Part shown: one piece after another, positions 41,908 through 50,650 of the stretch | Position numbering within the stretch: position 1 is the stretch's first letter | Layout of the letters: each line of letters opens with the position of its first letter | Assembly (NCBI RefSeq): GCF_003201655.1 | Contig: NZ_QJJU01000017.1 | Span: 1 to 64,000 of the forward strand | DNA length: 64,000 nucleotides | Direction of reading: 5' to 3' | DNA from: Mycolicibacterium moriokaense | GTDB taxonomy: Bacteria > Actinomycetota > Actinomycetes > Mycobacteriales > Mycobacteriaceae | The notes under the pieces: model-generated | What the model was told of the DNA's origin: nothing | What the model saw: only the letters and a program-made list of their open reading frames with translations | Database searches by the model: none | Translations under genes and position numbers: made by a program

Positions 41908-42316
41908 AGCCTAGCTGCGGATCGCCGGCGCGGTACGCCTCGATCACGTCGACGTGCTCGAAGAACTCTTCAGGTGTGAACTCGCTGTCGTCCGCGGTTC
42001 CGGCCAGCATCAGGTGAACGATCTCGGCGTCCTCGTCCGCGGACATCCAGATCGTCGTCACGGGTGCGAGTTCATCCTCATCGACGTCGGTGCCCGACGG
42101 CTCGTAGAACCAGAAGACAAAATCCTCGTCGGACTCATCCTCGTCAAAGGTCCAGCCGCGCGCTGTTATTCGCTGATCGAACGCTTCCAGATCAGTGGCG
42201 ATGGCGGCCTGGGTAGTGACCAGATCGTCCAGGACGTTGTCCGGCAACCAATTCGACTCCCGGACCGCCCGCCGCTTGTTGCGGCGCGCCTTCTTGGCAT
42301 CGGACTGCCGTGACAC
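41894..42316 (-). CDS. Acidic protein of unknown function
   Basis: A 140-residue protein. The first 20 residues are strongly basic (DAKKARRNKRRAVR); the remainder is rich in Asp and Glu with DEDESDEDFVFWFYEPSGTD and TSEF-like segments. The layout resembles RraB-type (regulator of RNase E) proteins, but I cannot assign it with confidence. GTG 42316 immediately follows the metZ stop, so it is the last gene of the purT to metZ operon. The final codons lie in the terminator hairpin. Confidence 0.65.
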   Translation of the reverse strand: MSRQSDAKKARRNKRRAVRESNWLPDNVLDDLVTTQAAIATDLEAFDQRITARGWTFDEDESDEDFVFWFYEPSGTDVDEDELAPVTTIWMSADEDAEIVHLMLAGTADDSEFTPEEFFEHVDVIEAYRAGDPQLGSKLQ

Positions 42317-43516
42317 CTAGCTCAAAGCCTGGTCGAGGTCGCTGATTAAATCCTCAGTTCCCTCCAGCCCCACCGAGATTCGCACCACACCGTCGCCGAG
42401 GCCGATTGCGGCCCGTCCCTCCGGGCCCATCGCCCTGTGCGTGGTGGTGGCCGGGTGGGTGATCAACGATTTGGAGTCGCCGAGGTTGTTGGAGATGTCG
42501 ACCAGCTTCAGCTTGTCGAGCACCTCGAAGGCCCGCTCCTTGCTGCGACCCTTGAGCTCGAACGTGACAACCGTTCCGCCACCGGTCATCTGCCGCTTGG
42601 CCAGGTCGTACTGAGGATGCGACTCCAGGAACGGATATCGCACCCAGCTCACTGCGGGGTGGTTCTCCAGGAACTCGGCGACCCGCTGCGCCGACGCGTT
42701 CTGGTACTCCACCCGCACCGCGAGCGTCTCCAAACCCTTCAGCAGTGTCCACGCATTGAACGGACTCAGGGCAGGCCCGGTGTGCCGCATCAGCTTCTGC
42801 ACCGGCTCGTCGATGTACTCCTTGTCGCCGAGAATGGCGCCGCCGAGAACGCGGCCCTGCCCGTCGATGTGCTTGGTGCCCGAATACACCACTACGTCCG
42901 CCCCCAACGGGAAGCCCTGCTGCAGGATCGGCGTGGCAAACACGTTGTCCAGCACCACTTTTGCCCCGGCAGCGTGTGCCATATCGCATACCGCGGCGAT
43001 GTCGACCAGCGACTGCATGGGGTTGGACGGCGTCTCGAAGAACACCGCCTGGGTGGGCACCGACAGTGCTTCTTCCCACTGTGACAAGTCATCGCCGTCG
43101 ACGAAGACCGTCTCGATACCCCAGCGCGGCAGGATTTCGCCACACACCACGAAGCACGACCCGAACAGACTGCGCGCCGCCACCAGCCGATCACCGGCCG
43201 CAAGCAGTGCACCGAGCGACGTGAACACCGCCGCCATCCCCGTCGCCGTCGCAAAGCACGCGGGCGCGCCTTCGATCAGCCGCAGGCGCTCCTCGAACAT
43301 CGAGATCGTCGGGTTGCCGTAGCGCGAGTAGACGTAGCGGTCGATCTCTCCTGTGAACGCCTTCTCCGCCTCGGCCGCAGACGAGTAGACATACCCGGAG
43401 GTCAGGTACATCGCCTCGGCGGTCTCCTCGAAACCCGACCGCAGCAGCCCGCCCCGCACCCCGATGGTGGCCTGGCTGACGCCGTCGGGAAGTTCTTTAG
43501 GGGTACGAATGCTCAT
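42317..43516 (-). CDS. metZ: O-succinylhomoserine sulfhydrylase MetZ
   Basis: A 399-residue PLP enzyme of the Cys/Met metabolism family that makes homocysteine from O-succinylhomoserine and sulfide. The PLP lysine is in VVYSGTKHIDGQGRVLGG; other signatures are YVYSRYGNPT, ATATGMAAVF, FFETPSNPMQ, and TGGGTVVTFELKG with the C-terminal SLITHPATTTHR. ATG 43516 overlaps the rhodanese stop (ATGA). In M. tuberculosis the same pair, rhodanese then metZ, is found. The neighbour may supply or scavenge sulfur, though this is not proven. Confidence 0.95.
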   Translation of the reverse strand: MSIRTPKELPDGVSQATIGVRGGLLRSGFEETAEAMYLTSGYVYSSAAEAEKAFTGEIDRYVYSRYGNPTISMFEERLRLIEGAPACFATATGMAAVFTSLGALLAAGDRLVAARSLFGSCFVVCGEILPRWGIETVFVDGDDLSQWEEALSVPTQAVFFETPSNPMQSLVDIAAVCDMAHAAGAKVVLDNVFATPILQQGFPLGADVVVYSGTKHIDGQGRVLGGAILGDKEYIDEPVQKLMRHTGPALSPFNAWTLLKGLETLAVRVEYQNASAQRVAEFLENHPAVSWVRYPFLESHPQYDLAKRQMTGGGTVVTFELKGRSKERAFEVLDKLKLVDISNNLGDSKSLITHPATTTHRAMGPEGRAAIGLGDGVVRISVGLEGTEDLISDLDQALS

Positions 43517-43926
43517 GACTGTTTCCAGGGCAGGCCGATGGCTTTCCATCCGGTGCTGCCGCGATGCTTCTGCTCGTCGAGGTTGCCCTCGAAACCGTCA
43601 AGCACGTTGTAGGACGGGGCGATGCCGGCCTCCGTCGCTGCCTCGGCGGCGCCGATCGAGCGATTACCGGAACGACACAGGAAGACCACCGGCCGCTCGC
43701 CGGGCGTGACACCCGCAGCCTTCAGGTCCTCGACGAAGTCGTCGTTGTGCTTTCCGTCGGTGGTGTTCCACTCGACGTACACCACGTCGCGCTGCAGCGA
43801 AGACAGGTCCGCCACCCCGACGAAGCGCCACTCGGCGTCCGTACGGCAGTCGACCAGCACGGCCTCGGGGTTGTCGGTCAGCAGCTTCCAGGCCTCCTCA
43901 GGCGTGATGTCTCCTGCATAGCTCAC
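43513..43926 (-). CDS. Rhodanese-domain protein (Rv0390-type)
   Basis: A 137-residue single rhodanese domain. The active loop is LCRSGNRS with catalytic C84, and the N-terminal VLVDCRTDAEWRFVG carries the CH2A-type motif. It would hold a persulfide and pass sulfur to an acceptor. The gene starts at GTG 43926, lies 19 bp after the membrane protein gene, and overlaps metZ by ATGA, so a link with methionine sulfur supply is likely. There is no signal peptide; it is cytosolic. Confidence 0.9.
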   Translation of the reverse strand: MSYAGDITPEEAWKLLTDNPEAVLVDCRTDAEWRFVGVADLSSLQRDVVYVEWNTTDGKHNDDFVEDLKAAGVTPGERPVVFLCRSGNRSIGAAEAATEAGIAPSYNVLDGFEGNLDEQKHRGSTGWKAIGLPWKQS

Positions 43927-43945
43927 GGTCGGAAGTCTCCCACAG

Positions 43946-44407
43946 CTATATGGGGCCGGTCGAACAGACCTTCCATGCTCCGTCCTCGCGTGTGAACGTC
44001 ATCGCAACACCGGTTTTGGTGTCGGCGGCCTTGCCGAAATGATAGGTCACCTTGGCGGTGGCGCGATCGCCGTCGATCACGATGTCGGTGACGTCGTCGA
44101 CGAACCGTTCCCCGCGCTTGGCCACCGAATCCCGTTGCTGGGCAAGGATATCGGCCTCGGCGCCTTGCTGATCGCGGCAGGTGTACGTGCGGTAGTCCGC
44201 GTAGTGCTGCCGTTGCAGCGCGTCGTTCTGGCCGACCGCCGCCTTGCCGACCTGCTGGTCGGGGGGCACGTCGTCGGTGCCGAAAACGTTGAACAGCCAA
44301 ATTGCGATCACGACGAGCACAATGATTGCCAACGCACCCAGAAACGGCGCCATCGTGGGCCGGTCGGCATCGGCGGGGCCTGCGGCGTCGCTCTCGGGGT
44401 CGGTCAC
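43946..44407 (-). CDS. Membrane-anchored protein with DUF4878-like outer domain
   Basis: A 153-residue protein. A short acidic tail of about 20 residues precedes one helix near 22-42 (LGALAIIVLVVIAIWLFNVF). The outer domain has a Cys in YRTYTCRDQQGAEADI and one in WKVCSTGPI that may pair, with a strand-rich end KVTYHFGKAADTKTGV. The layout resembles the protein at 55479-56276 and mycobacterial Mce-associated proteins. It overlaps purT by 4 nt and probably belongs to its transcript. Function unknown. Confidence 0.7.
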   Translation of the reverse strand: MTDPESDAAGPADADRPTMAPFLGALAIIVLVVIAIWLFNVFGTDDVPPDQQVGKAAVGQNDALQRQHYADYRTYTCRDQQGAEADILAQQRDSVAKRGERFVDDVTDIVIDGDRATAKVTYHFGKAADTKTGVAMTFTREDGAWKVCSTGPI

Positions 44408-45660
44408 CAGAGTTTGCGCAGTGCCGCCGACACTCGCCGGGCCCGGTCACGCGCGACGATCGGGTCGGGGGCCGTCGCCAGCGCCACCCCGAGCCGCCGT
44501 CGGCCGTCGGTTTCATCGGGCCGGTCGAACAGCCGCACATCGCTCTCGGCGACGGCAAGTGCCTCGCCGACCACCTGCATGTCCACATCCTTGACGCCGG
44601 TCGAGTCGGCCCCTGCATAACTGACCTCAGCCGCTGCAGGCGAGATCATGATGGTGTCCACGGCGAGCCCAAGGATCGCGCGAGCATGCAGCTCGAACTG
44701 CGAAAGCCGTTGTGAGCGCAGCGTCACGAGGCCGCTGTCGTACGGCCGGGGACGCACGTCGGCGAAGTACACCTCATCGCCGCGCACCAGCAGCTCCACC
44801 CCGAACACCCCGCGGCCGCCGAGCGAGTTGACGATGCGCGCCGCGATCGACTTGCCCGCGTCCAGCGCGGCGGGCGACATCTGCTGCGGCTGCCACGACT
44901 CCAGCAGGTCGCCGTCGGCCATGCGGTGGCCGATCGGCTCGCAGAAGTGCACGGCGGGACCCGTCGGTCCGGTGACACGGACGGTCAACATGGTGACCTC
45001 GAAGTCGACCTCGACGACTGTCTCCGCTATCACCCGGTTGTTCGGGATGCGGCCCGCCGACACGGCACGGTGCCAAGCGGGTTCGACGTCGTCGACGCGC
45101 AGGACCACCGACTGGCCATCGCCTGGCGCCGCCGCGATCGGCTTGACGACCAGGGGGAAACCCGCGTGCTCGGCCACCGTGGTGAGCTCCTCCACCGACC
45201 CGGCGAACCAGAACGGCGCGGTGGGCAGCCCGAGCTCGTCGGCGGCCAGCCGGCGCAGACCCTCCCGGTCCAAGGACAGCCGCGTGCTGCGCGGGGTAGG
45301 GAACACCTCGATGTCTCCGCGCTCGGCGACGGCGATAAGGGCGTCAGCCGCGATGACGCCCGCCTCGGCGACCACGTAACGCGGGTTCTCCTTCTCGATG
45401 AGCGCGGTGAGCTCCTCGGCGTCGTTCATCTTCACGACGGCGGCGCGGTCGGCCACGCCCTGTGCGGGAGCGTCGGCGTAACGGTCGACGGCGATGACGT
45501 CGGCCCCGAGCCGCTGGAACGCCAGCGCCAACTCGCGGCTCAACTCACCGGAGCCCAGCAGCATCACGGTGGAACCCGTGGGCGCCGTGGAGGTGTCGGC
45601 CACGACCGGCTCTGGCGCGGTCGTCGTATCGCCTTCAGTCGTTTCAGTCGTTTCACTCAT
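44404..45660 (-). CDS. purT: Formate-dependent phosphoribosylglycinamide formyltransferase PurT
   Basis: A 418-residue ATP-grasp enzyme making formyl-GAR from formate, ATP and GAR, the folate-free third step of purine synthesis. An acidic low-complexity N-terminal tail of about 30 residues precedes VMLLGSGELSRELALAFQRLG. Further signatures: IEVFPTPRSTRLSLDREGLR, PLVVKPIAAAPGDGQSV, EVDFEVTMLTVR and GVELLVRGDEVYFADVRPRP, which bind ATP and magnesium. ATG 45660 is the first start compatible with this fold; longer frames lack support. It heads an operon with the membrane protein, rhodanese and metZ. Confidence 0.95.
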   Translation of the reverse strand: MSETTETTEGDTTTAPEPVVADTSTAPTGSTVMLLGSGELSRELALAFQRLGADVIAVDRYADAPAQGVADRAAVVKMNDAEELTALIEKENPRYVVAEAGVIAADALIAVAERGDIEVFPTPRSTRLSLDREGLRRLAADELGLPTAPFWFAGSVEELTTVAEHAGFPLVVKPIAAAPGDGQSVVLRVDDVEPAWHRAVSAGRIPNNRVIAETVVEVDFEVTMLTVRVTGPTGPAVHFCEPIGHRMADGDLLESWQPQQMSPAALDAGKSIAARIVNSLGGRGVFGVELLVRGDEVYFADVRPRPYDSGLVTLRSQRLSQFELHARAILGLAVDTIMISPAAAEVSYAGADSTGVKDVDMQVVGEALAVAESDVRLFDRPDETDGRRRLGVALATAPDPIVARDRARRVSAALRKLW

Positions 45661-45683
45661 CGCGCGTCCAGACTGCCAGATGG

Positions 45684-46001
45684 TCAGCCCAGTCGGACGT
45701 CGATGTAGCACCACCGCCAGTCCTCACCCGGCTCGGCGGAGCGCATCACCGAATGACCTGTCGCATGGAAATGTTCGCTCGCGTGCTGATGCGGGCTCGA
45801 GTCACAGCACCCGACGTGGCCGCAGGTCAGGCACATCCGCAGGTGCGCCCACGTGTCCTCGCCGTGCTCGTCGCACTCCTGGCATTTGCCGGGCGTCAGT
45901 GGTTCCGGCTCGACCGCGGATGCAACGGCCGCGGCGAGGTGTTCGCATGTATCGGGGACCGCCACTGAGCTGGCATCGCCACGGCGTGATCTCCTCAGCA
46001 T
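45684..46001 (-). CDS. UBP-type zinc finger protein
   Basis: A 105-residue protein made almost entirely of a UBP-type zinc finger: CQEC, CLTCGHVGCC and a His-rich HQHASEHFHATGHSV segment give the expected Cys and His ligands, ending with WCYIDVRLG. In eukaryotes this finger binds the free end of ubiquitin; mycobacteria lack ubiquitin, though the Pup system exists. The function is unknown. It is divergent from the Na+/H+ antiporter by 44 bp. ATG 46001 starts 19 residues before the first likely fold element; GTG further in is possible. Confidence 0.82.
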   Translation of the reverse strand: MLRRSRRGDASSVAVPDTCEHLAAAVASAVEPEPLTPGKCQECDEHGEDTWAHLRMCLTCGHVGCCDSSPHQHASEHFHATGHSVMRSAEPGEDWRWCYIDVRLG

Positions 46002-46045
46002 GTTGATTAACGATACGGATTGGCTCGGCGAGGAGGTTTGGCGAC

Positions 46046-47635
46046 GTGGGTGCCTCACTGCTGGCGGTACTGGTGGTGTCGGTCCTGTTGGCCGCGGTGG
46101 CGCGCCACTATGACGTGTCGGCGCCGCTGGCGCTGGTGCTCGCGGGCCTACTGGCAGGCCTGATCCCCGGATTCAAACAGATCGAGCTCAACCCTTCACT
46201 GGTGCTGTATGTGCTGCTTCCGCCGCTGTTGTGGTCCGCAGGCCTGGAAAGCAGCTATGTGGCGCTGCGGCGCAACATCCGGCCGATCGGGCTGCTTGCG
46301 GTTGGCCTGCCGCTGGCGACGACGTTCGCGGTCGGCTATGTGGCCTACAAGACCGTGCCCGAGTTGACGGTCGCTGCTGCGTTGACCCTCGGCGCGATCG
46401 TCGCCCCGCCCGATGCCGTTTCGGCGACCGCGGTCGGGCGTCGCCTCGGGCTGCCGCGCCGGATGATGACGCTGCTCGGCGGAGAGAGCCTGCTCAACGA
46501 CGCGACCGCGCTGACCGCGTACAAGGTGTCGCTCGCGGCGGCCATCGGCACGGCCGCGACGTGGAGCAGCGGGTTGGTGACGTTCGTGCTCGCGGCTGTT
46601 GGCGGCGTTGTGGTGGGTGTGACGCTCGGCTTCCTGACCGCGTTCATCCGGTGGCGGCTCGACGATCCGCTGGTGGAGAGCGCCCTGGGGCTGGTGGCGC
46701 CGTTCATCATCTACCTGGCCGCCGAGGAGATCCACGGTTCGGGTGTACTCGCGGTCGTCGTCGCCGCGCTGATCCTCGGCCAGAAATCGACAAGGGCCGG
46801 CTACGCGACCCGACTGCAGGACAACGCGGTGTGGAAGGCACTGCAGCTGATTCTGGAGTCGTTCGCGTTCCTGATGATCGGCCTGCAGCTGCCGACCGTG
46901 GTCGCTGAGCTCGAAGGTATCTCCGCACGGGTGATCGCGATCTCGTCGGTAGCGGTGTTGGCGACGGTGATCCTGGTTCGGATCTTCTGGGTCTTCGTGG
47001 GCACCTACCTGCCGAGGCGGCTGTCCAAGCGCGTACGCGACCGCGAGCCGGCGCCGAGGCCGGCGGAGGTGTTCGTCGTCGCGTGGGCGGGCATGCGCGG
47101 AGTGGTGTCGCTGGCGGCGGCGTTCGGCGTTCCGCTGACGACGATGTCGGGTGCACCGTTCCCCGGACGTCCACAGCTGGTATTCCTTACCTTCGTGGTG
47201 GTGATCGGCACCCTGCTGTTGCACGGCCTGACGCTGCCGTGGCTGATCCGCCGGCTCGGCGTGCAGGGCGACGACGCCCGCACCGACGCGATCGCCGCGG
47301 CGGCCGCACAGGACAAGGCGGCGCGCGCGGCAGCCGACCGGCTCGACGAGGTGTTGGCCGACGAGGACGCCACCGACGTGCACGAGCGGGCCGCGGATGT
47401 GTTGCGCGGCTGGAACACTCGCAGGCGCAACTCCGCGTGGGAGCGGTTGGGCCGCGACGAGGAGGAGATCGGCGAGAGCCCGGCATCGGCGTTCCGCCGG
47501 TTGCGATTGGAAATGCTGGCTGCCGAACGCGCGACGTTCATCGCCGAACGCGACAGCGGCCAGATCGACGACGAGGTGCTGCGTGAGGTGCTGCGCGGGC
47601 TCGACCTCGAGGAAGCGACACTGAACCGTGGCTGA
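46046..47635 (+). CDS. Na+/H+ antiporter, CPA1 (NhaP) type
   Basis: A 529-residue antiporter with 12 or so helices followed by a C-terminal cytoplasmic domain of about 130 residues. Core motifs are LGAIVAPPDAVSATAVGRRL and GESLLNDATAL, carrying the ND pair that binds the ion, plus AWAGMRGVVSLAAAF near the end of the membrane part. The tail is rich in Arg and Glu (RRRNSAWERLGRDEEEIGES) and may regulate pH sensitivity. GTG 46046 has GAGGAGG 9 nt upstream. It overlaps the next hydrolase gene by 8 nt. Confidence 0.92.
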   Translation: MGASLLAVLVVSVLLAAVARHYDVSAPLALVLAGLLAGLIPGFKQIELNPSLVLYVLLPPLLWSAGLESSYVALRRNIRPIGLLAVGLPLATTFAVGYVAYKTVPELTVAAALTLGAIVAPPDAVSATAVGRRLGLPRRMMTLLGGESLLNDATALTAYKVSLAAAIGTAATWSSGLVTFVLAAVGGVVVGVTLGFLTAFIRWRLDDPLVESALGLVAPFIIYLAAEEIHGSGVLAVVVAALILGQKSTRAGYATRLQDNAVWKALQLILESFAFLMIGLQLPTVVAELEGISARVIAISSVAVLATVILVRIFWVFVGTYLPRRLSKRVRDREPAPRPAEVFVVAWAGMRGVVSLAAAFGVPLTTMSGAPFPGRPQLVFLTFVVVIGTLLLHGLTLPWLIRRLGVQGDDARTDAIAAAAAQDKAARAAADRLDEVLADEDATDVHERAADVLRGWNTRRRNSAWERLGRDEEEIGESPASAFRRLRLEMLAAERATFIAERDSGQIDDEVLREVLRGLDLEEATLNRG

Positions 47636-48437
47636 ATCTCAGTTGATCGACACAGTGCTCGGATCGGTGCGGGTTCAGGTCCAGGGCAGCGGCGAGGCGA
47701 TGATGTTCTGGCCCAGCCTGCTGATGACGGGCGACATGTGGGCGGCGCAGGCCGATCATTTCGGCAAAGAGCACCAGGTGATCCTGGTCGACCCCCCGGG
47801 CTTCGGTGAGAGCCAAAAGCTCACGGCGCCATTCACTTTCGACGACTGCGCCCGGTGCATCGCCGACATCCTCGACGGACTCGGCGTGGCGCGGGCGCAC
47901 TTTGTCGGAAATTCGTGGGGCGGCATGATCGGCGGGACGTTCGCCGCCACCTACCCCGAGCGCATCGGCAGCGCGGTCCTGATGAACTGCACGGCATCGC
48001 CTGCGGGCACGCGGCAGAAGGTCGAGTACGGCTTTCTGTTGCGCATGGCGAGGCTGCTTGGCGGGATACGGCCGCCGCTGACCCGCTCGGTGCTCAAGGC
48101 GTTCCTCGGCCCGACCACGTTCACCACCCGGCCCGATGTGGTGGAGTTCGTGCGCGACTCGGTGCAGCGCGTTGATCTGCGTTCGGGCGCGTGGGCGGTT
48201 CGCAGCGTGGTCCCAAACCGCCCCGATCAGCGGGTGCTGCTGTCCCGGGTGACGACGCCGGTGATCGTGGTCGCCGGTGCCGAGGACGCGACGTTCCCGT
48301 TGGCCGAGACGACGGCGATGGCCGAGGCGATCCCCGGCGCGGCCGTCGCCGTGCTCGACGGGGTCGCGCACCTGGCCGGGCTGGAAAACCCACCGCTGGT
48401 CAACAAGCTCATCGAGGAGTTCGTCTTTCGCGCGTAA
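47628..48437 (+). CDS. Alpha/beta hydrolase
   Basis: A 269-residue cytosolic hydrolase. DPPGFGES forms the loop after strand 4, GNSWGG is the nucleophile elbow, AGAEDATFP carries the acid and GVAHLAGLENP the His. A cap region of about 60 residues lies at 135-195. It resembles bromoperoxidase or meta-cleavage-type hydrolases without a decisive signature. GTG 47628 overlaps the antiporter stop by 8 nt, so they are coupled; the functional link is not clear. The P450 promoter probably overlaps its stop codon. Confidence 0.88.
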   Translation: MAESQLIDTVLGSVRVQVQGSGEAMMFWPSLLMTGDMWAAQADHFGKEHQVILVDPPGFGESQKLTAPFTFDDCARCIADILDGLGVARAHFVGNSWGGMIGGTFAATYPERIGSAVLMNCTASPAGTRQKVEYGFLLRMARLLGGIRPPLTRSVLKAFLGPTTFTTRPDVVEFVRDSVQRVDLRSGAWAVRSVVPNRPDQRVLLSRVTTPVIVVAGAEDATFPLAETTAMAEAIPGAAVAVLDGVAHLAGLENPPLVNKLIEEFVFRA

Positions 48438-48440
48438 CGT
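48435..48440 (+). promoter_or_regulatory. Leaderless -10 for the P450, overlapping a stop codon (TAACGT)
   Basis: TAACGT ends 6 nt before the P450 ATG at 48447. Its first three bases are the TAA stop codon of the hydrolase gene. Confidence 0.5.
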
Positions 48441-48446
48441 CGAATC

Positions 48447-49652
48447 ATGACTCAAGCGCCGGAGTTGCCGCCGCTGCACATGCGACGCGACGCGTTCAAC
48501 CCGACCCCCGAGCTCGGGGAAATCCGCGAGACCGCCGGCGTTCGAACAATCACCAGCGCATTCGGCACGGAGGTCTACCTCGTCACCCGCCACGAGGACG
48601 TCAAGGCGGTGCTGTCCGACCACCAGCGGTTTTCCAACAGTCGCCCGCCCGGATTCGTGCTGCCGGGGGCCCCAGACGTTTCCGACGAGGAGGTCGCCAG
48701 CTCGCGGGCGGGCAATCTCCTCGGCCTCGACCCGCCCGAGCACCAACGGCTGCGTCGCATGCTGACGCCCGAGTTCACCATCCGACGCATGAAACGGCTC
48801 GAGCCACGCATCGTCGAGATCGTCGACGCGCAACTGGATGCGATGGAAAGCAGTGGGCCGCCAGCGGATTTGGTGTCCAACTTTGCGCTGCCGATCCCGT
48901 CGCTGGTGATCTGCGAGCTGCTCGGCGTTCCATACGAGGATCGCGAGGACTTCCAACAACGCTCCACCCGTCAGCTGGACCTGTCCCTTCCGATTTCAGA
49001 GCGCCTCGAGCTGGTCCGGCGTGGCCGCGAGTACATGGCCTCGTTGGTGGAGCGGTCCCGGCGGCACCCCGGCGAGGACATCCTCGGCATGCTTGTCCGC
49101 GATCACGGCCACGAGCTCACCGACGACGAACTGACCGGCGTCGCAAGCCTGTTGCTGCTTACCGAGCACGAGACCACGTCGAACATGCTCGGTCTCGGCA
49201 CGCTGGCGCTGCTCCGGCATTCCGATCAGCTGGCCGCGGTCCGCGACGACCCCGACGCGATCGGGCCAGCCGTCGAGGAGCTGTTGCGCTGGTTGTCCAT
49301 CGTGCAAAGCGCGATTCCGCGCATCACCACCACGGACGTCGAGGTCGCCGGGGTCCTGATTCCGGTGGGACAGCTGGTGTTCGTTTCCTTGCCGTCGGGC
49401 AATCGCGATCCCGACTTCATCGACTCAGCTGAGGAGCTCGACATCCGGCGCGGTGCGCCGGGGCATCTCGCGTTCGGCCACGGCGTGCACCACTGCCTTG
49501 GCGCCCCGCTGGCTCGGATGGAGATGCGCATCGCGTTTCCGGCACTGCTGCAACGCTTCCCGGCGCTGGCGCTCGCGGAGGACTTCGACGATGTGCAGTT
49601 CCGGTCGTTTCACTTCATCTACGGCCTGAAATCACTGGAGGTCATCTGGTGA
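48447..49652 (+). CDS. Cytochrome P450, class I bacterial type
   Basis: A 401-residue P450. The heme loop is FGHGVHHCLGAPLAR with the ligand C350, the ExxR pair is EELLR, and the I-helix is LLLLTEHETTSN at about 235-246. In that I-helix the usual Gly of AGHETT is Glu (E240), while E242, T243 and T244 remain; this could change oxygen activation or the pocket. Soluble, without membrane anchor, so it needs the ferredoxin encoded immediately downstream and a reductase from elsewhere. Substrate unknown; likely a lipid, steroid or terpene hydroxylation. Confidence 0.93.
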   Translation: MTQAPELPPLHMRRDAFNPTPELGEIRETAGVRTITSAFGTEVYLVTRHEDVKAVLSDHQRFSNSRPPGFVLPGAPDVSDEEVASSRAGNLLGLDPPEHQRLRRMLTPEFTIRRMKRLEPRIVEIVDAQLDAMESSGPPADLVSNFALPIPSLVICELLGVPYEDREDFQQRSTRQLDLSLPISERLELVRRGREYMASLVERSRRHPGEDILGMLVRDHGHELTDDELTGVASLLLLTEHETTSNMLGLGTLALLRHSDQLAAVRDDPDAIGPAVEELLRWLSIVQSAIPRITTTDVEVAGVLIPVGQLVFVSLPSGNRDPDFIDSAEELDIRRGAPGHLAFGHGVHHCLGAPLARMEMRIAFPALLQRFPALALAEDFDDVQFRSFHFIYGLKSLEVIW

Positions 49653-49840
49653 AGATCGCAGCCGACCGAGACGTGTGCATCAGCGCGGGCAACTGTGTGA
49701 TGGCCGCCGACGCGATTTTCGATCAAGACGACGACGGCATCGTCGTGGTACTGGTCGACGAGGTTCCCGTAGCCGAAGTGGAGCACGCTCGCGAGGCCGT
49801 AAAGCTATGCCCCTCACAGGCTTTGCGGATGGCGGACTGA
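49649..49840 (+). CDS. 3Fe-4S ferredoxin, P450 partner
   Basis: A 63-residue ferredoxin. Three Cys, C10 and C16 in CISAGNC and C54 in LCPSQAL, bind a 3Fe-4S cluster; the position of a fourth Cys is occupied by Ala in SAG, as in P450-linked ferredoxins. GTG 49649 overlaps the P450 stop (GTGA), so the two proteins are made together and this is almost surely the direct electron donor. A ferredoxin reductase is not in the window. Confidence 0.95.
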   Translation: MKIAADRDVCISAGNCVMAADAIFDQDDDGIVVVLVDEVPVAEVEHAREAVKLCPSQALRMAD

Positions 49841-49891
49841 CGGTCACATCCGTCACTCCCCGACCCAAGTCCGCGGCATACACCTTCTGTA

Positions 49892-49921
49892 AAACGTGGT
49901 CCCACATGCGGGACCACGTTT
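49892..49921. terminator. Hairpin terminator between ferredoxin and membrane protein genes
   Basis: AAACGTGGTCCC (49892-49903) and GGGACCACGTTT (49910-49921) are perfect 12-bp arms with the 6-nt loop ACATGC. The gene on the other strand ends 40 bp away, so the element can stop both transcripts. A run of T is short but present on each side. Confidence 0.8.
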
Positions 49922-49960
49922 CCGCGGGACATGTGCCGCCAGGGGCAGTGACAGGAGTGG

Positions 49961-50632
49961 CTACTCGTCGCGGTCGAGGTCGATGACGCCGGCGCGATTC
50001 AACAGCAGCAGGCTCACCACCAGCACCCACACCGGGAACGCCAGCGTGAGCCACATGCTGATGTCGCTGGATAGCAGAAGGCCAACCGCCACAAGATAAG
50101 TCACGCCGACCAGCCAGCGCGGCATCAGGCCCGTCTTCAGCCAGATGGTGGCCAGCGAGATCATAAAGACCGCCGCCATCCGAAGGGCATACGTTTTCGT
50201 CAATGTCAGCAGCAGTATCTGACCGAATGCCACGACCTCGGCATGCGCCGCTGCGTCTTGAGTGAATGCATGGCTCGAGCTCAACGCGACGCCGACCGCG
50301 GTCGCCGAAAACGTCATCGCCAGGAAGAGCAAGCCGCTGCCCAGGAAAACAGATGTGAAGAACTTGTCCTCAAAGCGGCCGAAGCCGTCGCGCACGACAC
50401 CGATGAACCACAGAAAGGTGATGCCCGCGAAGGGCATCAGCACCGCCGCGATTTTGAGCTTGTCCCGTCCGGTGTCGGCCCATTGCGTGCCGTACTCGGC
50501 GTGCTCAGGCAGCGTGGTGCGGACGAGGACGAGTACCGCGCCGAACAGCAAGGCGAACAGCACACCGGCCACTGCCGCCGCACGCGGCGTCGACAGTCGC
50601 CGCAGGTGACGCTCGGCCGGGTGCTCCGTCAC
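49961..50632 (-). CDS. Multi-helix membrane protein of unknown function
   Basis: A 223-residue protein with about six helices near residues 17-38, 60-80, 92-112, 130-150, 153-170 and 175-205. The outer loop holds TTLPEHAEYGTQWADTGRDK and an odd His-rich SSSHAFTQDAAAHAE. I do not recognise a transporter motif. It lies 18 nt after the thioesterase gene and is the last gene of the purA transcript. The upstream gap has no independent promoter sign. It could be a small-molecule exporter or a sensor; nothing decides. Confidence 0.65.
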   Translation of the reverse strand: MTEHPAERHLRRLSTPRAAAVAGVLFALLFGAVLVLVRTTLPEHAEYGTQWADTGRDKLKIAAVLMPFAGITFLWFIGVVRDGFGRFEDKFFTSVFLGSGLLFLAMTFSATAVGVALSSSHAFTQDAAAHAEVVAFGQILLLTLTKTYALRMAAVFMISLATIWLKTGLMPRWLVGVTYLVAVGLLLSSDISMWLTLAFPVWVLVVSLLLLNRAGVIDLDRDE

Positions 50633-50650
50633 GCTGTCATCGTGGCACGG

